Assembly: GCF_037392515.1 (NCBI RefSeq)
Contig: NC_090283.1
Span: 20,837,001 to 20,901,000 of the forward strand
DNA from: Haliotis asinina
Taxonomy: Eukaryota; Mollusca; Gastropoda; Lepetellida; Haliotidae
Length of the DNA stretch: 64,000 nucleotides
Direction of reading: 5' to 3'
Shown: piece by piece, positions 57,061 to 64,000 of the stretch
Layout of the letters: each line of letters opens with the position of its first letter
Numbering within the stretch: position 1 is the first letter of the stretch
Program-made: the position numbers and the translations under genes
Notes under the pieces: generated by a model
The model's input: only the letters and a program-made list of their open reading frames with translations
The model's database searches: none
Told to the model about the DNA's origin: nothing

Positions 57061-57487
57061 CCAGTAGGTTGAAGTCAAACAGAATTCAAGGTCACTTCCT
57101 GAAAGCCCCAGTTATAACCTCATGTCCCCTCGGCTTGTTCAAAAGCATACCCATTACCGAGTCAACAGACAATCAGACAATCGGATAGATGAATGCCTTG
57201 GTATTTCATGCTTTCCCATTTTGTAGTTCTCTACAGGTCCGCATAACTGAAAAACATGTCGCTGTCGTTGATGCTCTGGATCTCGTTCCCACTGATGTTG
57301 ATGGTCGTTTTTTTTTATGACGGCACAACCGATGTTCCTCTTTTATCATCATCACAGTCCAAACTGATCTGAAAAGACAGGCGAGCTGTCCCCAGGATGA
57401 CCTAATCTGTGCATGTCTAGATTCGGAAAATGCACTCAGGCTTTGCAAAAGGCGCGGGCCGAGCTGGGTGCCACGAGGATGTGACAG

Positions 57488-57694
57488 ATGATCAAGGGTC
57501 ATCAAACAAAATCAAAGCACCATTGTCCACATACTGGAGCAAACCCATGTCAGGTTCTGGGATATCCTGTTCAGGAACTGCGAGGTCTAGACAAGGCCTT
57601 ACGAACAATACATGGAGAACTCGTGAACAACCTAACCAAACTCAACGAATTTGATGTCGCTTATGAGAAAAATCAACCTCGAACAAGTAGCTGA
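57488..57694 (+). other. Charged helical ORF near the capsid relic
   Basis: A plus-strand frame ends with QELRGLDKALRTIHGELVNN and then LTKLNEFD, an amphipathic coiled-coil-like stretch. It lies opposite in strand to the capsid relic and may be another gene piece of the same element. Confidence 0.3.
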
Positions 57695-58289
57695 TATGAC
57701 GACGAGAGTTTGCTTGTGGTTTACATTATATCTGAGATATTTGTAATGAAAATGAATTTCTAAGTTTTCAAGATCTGCAATGATGTACAAAATAGGAGCA
57801 TCATCCTTAGATTATCAACATTTGTCAACTAATTCCCGAAAGAACTGGAGAACTTCTACGAAACAGAATTCTTTGCTTGAATCAGCTAAATATTCACAGT
57901 GTTTACCAAGATATGATCACAAATGTTCATTCATTCATAATTTACACAAGTTCATTCAAACACACCTGGGGCATACACTCTGGGCTCAACTGTCCGTCTT
58001 TGTGCAGTCGCCAAGCAGCAAAGATTTCAGAAGCCGACTTTTCCACAAACCTTTCGAGGAAAATTAGATTTGGATTAAAAACTTTCAACAACCATAGCAA
58101 CAAAAACAAACATCCGGTACTGATTAGTCATGATACTTAGTCAAGACACTTCACAATGAAAACATTTCAGTCTCATGTTCAAATTCTATTCAAAATCACA
58201 ATAACAAACCAAACACTATTTACACTATTTTAGTATGTATTTTTTTTTATTTTTCGGCCTTTGTGGCCTTTCATTTCAACCTATTTGAC
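57695..58289. other. No gene recognised
   Basis: AT-rich. The 95-codon frame at 57780-58067 has no motif. Confidence 0.5.
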
Positions 58290-58570
58290 TTCAGGCCCGC
58301 GAAGGTCCCAGGGTAGAATAGGCCTTCAGCAACCCATGCTGGTCATAAAAGGCGACTATGCTTGTTGTAAGAGGCGACTAACGTGATCGGGTGGTCAGGC
58401 TCACTAACTTGGTTGACACATGTCATCGGTTCCCAACTGCACAGATCGATTTTCATGTTGTTGGTCACTGGATTTTCTGGTCCAGACTTGATTATTTACG
58501 GGAGAATATTGCTGACTGCGGTGTAAAACTAAACTCACTCACTCATTCACTCACTCACTGTACAGGTAAT
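58290..58570 (+). mobile_element. SINE with (ACTC)n tail, third copy
   Basis: Same family as 18905-19170 and 26335-26615: AACCCATGCTGGTCATAAAA, GTGATCGGGTGGTCAGGCTC, ACATGTCATCGGTTCCCA, a GAATATTGCTGACTGCGG end and ACTCACTCACTCATTCACTC. Confidence 0.85.
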
Positions 58571-58734
58571 TAAGGTAAGTGGTAGTTATTATGGGTCACA
58601 TTTCCTAGTATTTTAGCGACCTGTCTTTTTTAATGTGGTGCTTTAGAGTTTTTAGGCACTCTTCTGTATATGAGTATGTGTTTTGACTGTCTGCCTCTTC
58701 GTCAGCGTTGACCTACATTCAAGACCACTTGCTG

Positions 58735-58747
58735 CATAACATTTAGT
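58735..58747. repeat. Target-site duplication of a SINE (left)
   Basis: CATAACATTTAGT, exact partner at 58918-58930. Confidence 0.9.
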
Positions 58748-58917
58748 GAGTGAGTGAGTGAGTTAAGTTTTACGCCGCTTTTAGCAATATTCCAGCAATA
58801 TCAGGGCGGGGGACACCAGAAAATGGGCTTCACACATTGTGCCCATGTGGGGAATTGAACCTGGGTCTTCGGCGTGACGAGCGAACGCCTTAACCACTAC
58901 GCTACCCCACCACCCAA
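58748..58917 (-). mobile_element. tRNA-derived SINE with (ACTC)n tail and exact duplication
   Basis: Read on the minus strand: a Pol III head (A box TAGCGTAGTGGTTAAGG, B box GGTTCAATTCC), a body ending GGAATATTGCTAAAAGCGGC, and a tail AACTTAACTCACTCACTCAC. A 13-bp duplication flanks it. Tail and duplication style match the LINE family, consistent with mobilisation by the LINE machinery. Confidence 0.88.
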
Positions 58918-58930
58918 CATAACATTTAGT
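58918..58930. repeat. Target-site duplication of a SINE (right)
   Basis: CATAACATTTAGT, partner of 58735-58747. Confidence 0.9.
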
Positions 58931-59126
58931 ATAACTGTTTCTCACTGATAACCAAGACTTTTGCAGAGTTGATATTATATTTGTGATCCATTACTTTAGA
59001 TTTGACTTAGTTGCATTGTACTAGAAACCTCTATTGTGAATCTTTGTAACTTGATATTTGTCTGCTCAATACATATTATTGATTATTTTGGACTTGTTAT
59101 ATTAAAATTCGTATTGTTTTACACCT

Positions 59127-59127
59127 C

Positions 59128-59205
<78 letters not shown>
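59127..59205. repeat. Compound (CT)n(GT)n microsatellite
   Basis: About 42 bp of CT repeats followed by about 34 bp of GT repeats. Confidence 0.97.
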
Positions 59206-59209
<4 letters not shown>

Positions 59210-59242
59210 GAACACAGAAATTAGAGATATAAATGTTTACTT

Positions 59243-59365
59243 TTGAAAAAAAATTCACACACTGATGTAGGGACAATGTGGTCAAATGTTCCAAAACTGA
59301 AAACAATGACAAAAGAACGTGGAGTGGTTGGTTACTACCAATTAAGGAAAGCCCAGCTGTCATAT
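59243..59365 (+). pseudogene. SAP/Rho-N-like relic (copy 2, truncated)
   Basis: Matches 54527-54778 in inverted orientation, including ~30 bp of upstream sequence (ACAGAAATTAGAGATAT). It reads VPKLKTMTKERGVVGYYQLR and then is cut off at about 59365, where T/G-rich low-complexity DNA begins. The two copies point outward from the capsid relic between them. Confidence 0.5.
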
Positions 59366-59520
59366 ACACTTTCTTTGGTGTTTTGTTTTTGTGGGGTTTT
59401 TTGGTTTGTTTTGTCTTTGGTGGGTTTTTTTCTTTGTTTTGTTGTTGTTGTTGTTGTTTTGGTTGGGGTGGGTTTTTTTGTTTGTTTGGGGGGGTTTTTT
59501 GTTTGTTTGTTTTTCAATGA
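59366..59520. repeat. T/G-rich low-complexity DNA
   Basis: Runs of TTTT and GGGG with GTT repeats. Not coding. Confidence 0.85.
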
Positions 59521-59788
59521 TGTCATGTGTATTACCTTTCATGTCATATACATTTAATTTGTGAATTGATATGAAATAACTGCAAACAGAAATAAATGAA
59601 AGAGTGTTCCTCAAGCCATAAGTGTGAGTTTGATGTCTCCTTCAAACGTCGTCAGATGTATACGCGAACTGGTATCTGTCACGCCTACCAGTTCTCAGGA
59701 ACGAAACCTTTATCATCGAAAGAGCACTTCTTGTATGCGGAATTGCTTGCCATACAGTACAAGTCTCTGTCTGTTCCTCTCATCATGG

Positions 59789-59846
59789 GGCACCCGTGGC
59801 AAGCCACCTCCTCGTGGTGAGTGCTGGGTAACGCCAAGAGCTCGCC
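59789..59846 (+). ncRNA. HDV-like ribozyme at the LINE 5' end (copy E)
   Basis: GGCACCC pairs with GAGTGCT (one A.C mismatch), and P2 GGCAAGC with GCTCGCC (one mismatch). TCCTCGT, GGG and CCAA are kept. Probably a weakened copy. Confidence 0.75.
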
Positions 59847-60327
59847 AACAGCCCCGTTGTAGACCCGGGGGCATATTGGTCCACCGTGGGTTGTGGCCCT
59901 TTGTTGGTGGAGGAAGGGATCCTGGTGACTGAGGGCAATAGGTTCCTGGAACCGCGTTCCTCTTGCAAAACACACCTCTTTGGCCCTGACTTCGCCTAGA
60001 CGGGTGGTAGAATGGGCCCGGTTCTACCAATCGGCTGGTCATGCCAGGCCCTGTGCATAGTGAGTGTTATTGCACAGATTTATTATATTATTTGGTCTTG
60101 GCTTTTTGAAATTACAATTATTCCTGATAGTATATTGCCTAGAGTCCTGTGCCAGAAGGCGGTGGCTCATGGGCCAATCTGGTTGTTCCTGTGGATTAAC
60201 TGCAGTATACCATTCCTGTAACCCTTTGGTGTCAGTTTGCTGGAAGTCCGCTTACGTATGACATCGCCCTTGTTCGCGTTTCATGGCAGGCAGGGAACAG
60301 GTTTACTGAACCAATATACATTTCAAC

Positions 60328-61600
60328 ATGGGTAAACACAATCCCAAAAAAACCAAAACGTCATCTTTCAGAATCAGATTCTGAACTTGATTCTGATGAA
60401 AATGAAATCGTTACCAAATTATTGTATTCTGAAAGGGATACTTGGCCACGATTTCTGGTGCTGGAAGCAAAGGGTGAGCGTGCCCTTTCTTCCTACTCGC
60501 CATTTCTTTTGGAAAAGGGTCTACAAGGTAAAGCCGGTGTCTTGAAAAACGTTACAAAATTACGCTCTGGAGGTCTTTTGGTTGAATGTGCCAGGAAACC
60601 ACAAGCCATTAATCTTATGACTTCAACCAAATTAGCAGACATTCCAATTACCTGTTCTGCACATAAAACCCTTAATTTCTCCCAGGGTCTTATCCGTGAT
60701 AGAGACCGAAGCCTCGCTCATGAATCTATTGAAGGCATCGTATCAGAGCTTAGAAGTCAAGGTGTCATTGATGCCAAGCGGTTTACTTATCGTAAAGATG
60801 ACCGTGCTTTCCCGTCAAATACATACCTTTTGACTTTTGACGCGCCAGTACTGCCAAGTTCTATCAAGGTTGGATGTTTTTCTGTGCCTGTGGATCTTTT
60901 TATTCCACGCCCTACCCGTTGTTTCAATTACCAGAAGTTTGGTCATGGGCAAAATTCTTGTAAGAATAAACTGACTTGTTTCAGATGTGGAGAATCTGAT
61001 CATGATGGGAAGATGTGCACTAACACCATTAAGTGCTCACATTGCAAAGGCGATCACATGGCATCATCAGAAGACTGTCCCATGTGGAAATATGAAGCCA
61101 GTGTGCAGAAACTGAAATATGAGAAACGAATCAGTTACTCTGATGCCAGACAACAAGCACGACTACTTATACCTGAAAATGCTGCACGTCCATCTTGTCT
61201 GTTCCTTGTCAAACTAATTTAACTCACATCGGAACATCCAACACCCCTTTCCGAAACAGTACTGATTCAAAAAGCAACACCAGATTCAAAACAGCCATCT
61301 TTAAAACCAACAGGAACAACATCATCTACACAAACAGAATCCCATCAAATGAAAATGTCAAAGTGTTCCAAAGTAGATATTAAGAAAAAGCAGAGTCAGT
61401 CAGATAGATTGCCGAAGGCACTAAAAGACTCTGTCCTACTTCACAATAAATATGGATTGCTTGAAGATATGGATACTGAAGTATCCACCCGTGTGACCGC
61501 CGGTGGCCACCCAAGTGGTCACTCACCGAAAACGAAAGGGAGAGCAGTATCTCCTGTTACTGTTCCTCAGATATTTAAACCACCATTTGTTATTCACCTA
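60328..61600 (+). pseudogene. LINE ORF1, CCHC knuckle protein (copy E)
   Basis: ATG at 60328 with a frameshift in an A-run at about 60350. The main frame at 60422-61222 holds TWPRFLVLEAK, GLIRDRDRS and three knuckles. In the first, the second Cys is Tyr (CFNYQKFGHGQNSC); the others are CFRCGESDHDGKMC and CSHCKGDHMASSEDC. After a break near 61190 a Lys/Ser-rich C-terminus continues in other frames (61349-61600) and includes HNKYGLLEDMD, matching the NKYGSLEDMD of the other copies. Confidence 0.8.
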
Positions 61601-61609
61601 ATCTATTAC

Positions 61610-64000
61610 AACGGAATTGCAGAGGACTTAAAAATAACTTAAATGAAGTACAGTTGTTGGTTCAAGATTTTAAACCGTCAGCACTATGTATCCAAGAGAC
61701 GTATCTCAAACATACCGATGCATTGATTTAAGGTTCTTATCATTCATTCTTTCCTCCAGGGAATAAAGCAACTGGAGGTTCAACTATATTAGTTAGACAG
61801 AATATCATTCATAGCCCTGTTCACCTGAATACAAATCTCCAAGCCGTAGCTATTTATCTCAGCTTGCACATTGCGATCACTCTATGCTCTTTGTACATTC
61901 CACCCTCGTTTGCTCTTCAGCAAACTGATCTTCAGAATCTATATGATCAGTTACCAAAGCCCTGTATTATCATGGGCGATTTTAATGCGTACAACCCTCT
62001 ATGGGGAAGTACAATTACAAACAATAAAGGCAAGGTTATTGAAAATTTTATATCTGAAAATAGCTTATGTGTTTTTAATGACGAATCAAACACCTATTGA
62101 CATCCTGGTACAGGATCCTATTCTGCACTTGATCTGTCCCTCGCTGATTCTACAACGAATTTGACTGATGTCATGTCATGATGACCTTTGCGGAAGTGAC
62201 CAGTTCCCAACTGTCCTAGAGGTTGACCCACCTTTATTTGGAATTTTAATAAAACCAACTGGTCTTTATATGAAACATTGTGTATGGAAAAATTAATACC
62301 AGAAAATGTTATCAATATATCAGACCCGATAGAGTCAGTTGTTTTCTGCTCAGTTAAATGAAATTGCTGACCAGTCTGTTCCTAAGTCCTCTGCAGTTCC
62401 TCAAATTCGTAAACCCTGGTTCAATAATTATTGTAAACAGGCCAGAAAGTGTAGAAGGAAAGCTGAAAAGTATTTTCGCCGACACCCCACTGTACATAAT
62501 CTAGATAAAGTAAAAATTTTAAATGCCAAAATAAGCGTCAGGCGTGGAGAAATTACGTTAGTAAAATAAATTCACGCACGCCAATGACAAAGGTGTGGAA
62601 CATGATTAAAAGAATAAAGGGCAAAGGTTCGAAATCTACTGTTCATCATCTAAAGGATGGTGATAATATATTAACTAACAAAACTGACGTTGCAAATAAA
62701 CTTGGTGAAACTCTCACCAAGCATTCATCTTCATCCAATTACGTCCCTGAGTTTCAAAAGTGTCAGACACAACAGGAGAAGAAAAAATTAAATTTTAACT
62801 CAGACATCGGTGAAGATTATAATGAATTATTTTCAATACATGAGCTACATACTGCCCTTGAGCAAGCTCATGATACAGCTACAGGGGCTGATGATACCCA
62901 CTATCAGCTCCTGAAGCATTTGCCCGAAGCATTTGGAAACGTTGCTAAACATTTTTGATTCAGTATGGACATCAGGGAATTTCCCAACTTCCTGGCGTAA
63001 TGCCATTGTAGTCCCAATATCAAACCCTGTCCGGGATCATACAGTTCCGTCCAATTACAGACCAATATCTCTCATTAGCTGTGTCTGTAAAACCATGGAA
63101 CGTATGGTGAATAATAAATTATTTTGGCATCTTGAAACCAATAACCTTATCACAAATATTCAATGTGGTTTCAGGGAAAATCGTTGTACCATTGATCATC
63201 TGGTACGCCTAGAATCCTTTGTTAAAATGCTCTAGTAAATAAACAACATGCAGTATCGATTTTCTTTGATCTTGAAAAGGCCTACGATACCACCTGGATG
63301 CATGGCATTTTGAAGGATTTACATGACATCGGTTTAGGGGTCGTTTACATCTTTTGATATCACAGTTTTTAAAAGACAGGCAATTTCAAGTCCGAGTGGG
63401 CTCAACCCTGTCTGATCATTACAATCAGGATCAGGGAGTCCCACAAGGCAGTATTTTGTCTGTAACACTTTTTAGTATCACGATAAACAGTTTATCCAAG
63501 GTTTTAAATGATTCAATCGATGGATCCCTTTTTGTGGATGATTTTAATATTTCTTGTCGAGGTAAAAATAGGTATACTATTGAACGGCAACTACAATTGT
63601 GCTTAAACAAAACAAACAAATGGTGTCTTGAAAACGGTTTTACATTTTCTAAGACAAAAACCAATTGTATACATTTTTGTAGACAATACAAACCGCATAA
63701 AGACCCAGAATTGTTTTTAAATGGCGCTCCCATCCTCTTAAGGAGGCCAAGTTCTTGGGTCTGATTTTCGACTCTCATTTAACTTTTCTCCCCCAATATC
63801 AAATCCCTAAAAATCTAAATGCCTGAAGGCGTTGGATTTATTAAAAGTCGTTTCTAATTCAAATTCTAATTGAAAGTGGGGAGGAGATCAAACTACCCTC
63901 CTTCACCTGTACAGATCCCTGGTCCGTTCCAAACTTGATTATGGCTCCATCGTATATGGTGGAGCCTGCAAAAGCAACCTGAAACTACTAGCTTCTGTCC
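61610..64000 (+). pseudogene. LINE ORF2 (copy E, 5' part; runs off the window)
   Basis: Endonuclease blocks (QETYLKH, IIMGDFNAYNPLWG) are interrupted by a frameshift near 61725 and a TGA at 62098-62100. The linker continues at 62339 and 62584-62958, RT at 62933-63235 and 63354-63764 with GVPQGS and an intact FVDD box at about 63533-63543. At least five frame breaks are visible. The thumb region continues to the last base. Confidence 0.85.

Larger units (their letters stand above)
59789..64000 (+). mobile_element. LINE copy E, diverged subfamily, continues beyond the window
   Basis: Complete 5' end (ribozyme, 59789-59846), 5' UTR to 60327, a diverged ORF1 and a multiply broken ORF2 reaching the RT thumb at the window edge. 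ORF1 differs clearly from copies A, C and D, so this is another subfamily, although the 5' UTR is well conserved. Confidence 0.9.

Overview
This is eukaryotic repeat-dense DNA, most likely from a gastropod mollusc and probably an abalone-like genome. The reasons are the (ACTC)n/(GAGT)n-tailed LINEs and SINEs whose consensus phrases I associate with abalone, spliced exons with GT/AG borders, long CA/GT microsatellites, AT-rich intergenic DNA and no operon-like gene packing. The species call is inference.

Layout. (1) 1-10 kb: nested copies of one non-LTR retrotransposon family (I/Nimb-like: ORF1 with CCHC knuckles; ORF2 with APE endonuclease, RT, RNase H and a C-terminal zinc finger). A full-length copy at 0.86-6.9 kb sits inside one arm of an older inverted duplication of the same family. 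(2) 10-17 kb: unassigned repeats, a tRNA-like SINE, a decayed copy of a multicopy protein gene of unknown function (12.1-12.7 kb) and an internally deleted DIRS-like element with inverted termini (13.26-16.5 kb). (3) 17.9-27.9 kb: a 10-kb foldback, with ~3.0 and ~3.5 kb inverted arms carrying AT-rich satellite, a SINE and a short conserved ORF around a 3.5-kb spacer. (4) 30-32 kb: the only convincing host gene, minus strand, three exons encoding an F5/8C or fucolectin-like domain followed by a PAN/Apple module. (5) 33.5-51 kb: two more full-length LINE insertions, each with target-site duplications. One carries a complete Tc1-like DD34E transposon and itself splits another copy of the unknown-function gene. 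(6) 51.5-59.4 kb: LINE scraps, a small MITE, SINEs, microsatellites and relics of a Polinton/adintovirus-like element. (7) 59.8-64 kb: a diverged LINE copy running off the window.

Main result: all five recognisable LINE 5' ends begin with a ~58-nt sequence that folds as an HDV-like self-cleaving ribozyme. It has a 7-bp P1 starting at a G.U wobble, a P2 that covaries between copies (GAACGGC/GCCGTTC versus GGCGAGC/GCTCGCC), an L3 of the TCCTCGT type, a GGG after P1 and a CNRA joining strand with the putative catalytic C. In two copies the target-site duplication abuts the predicted cleavage position exactly. The SINEs share the LINE's tail, and one has a 13-bp duplication of the same style, so one retrotransposition machinery probably serves both. 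Apart from the Tc1 transposase, most mobile-element reading frames here are broken.
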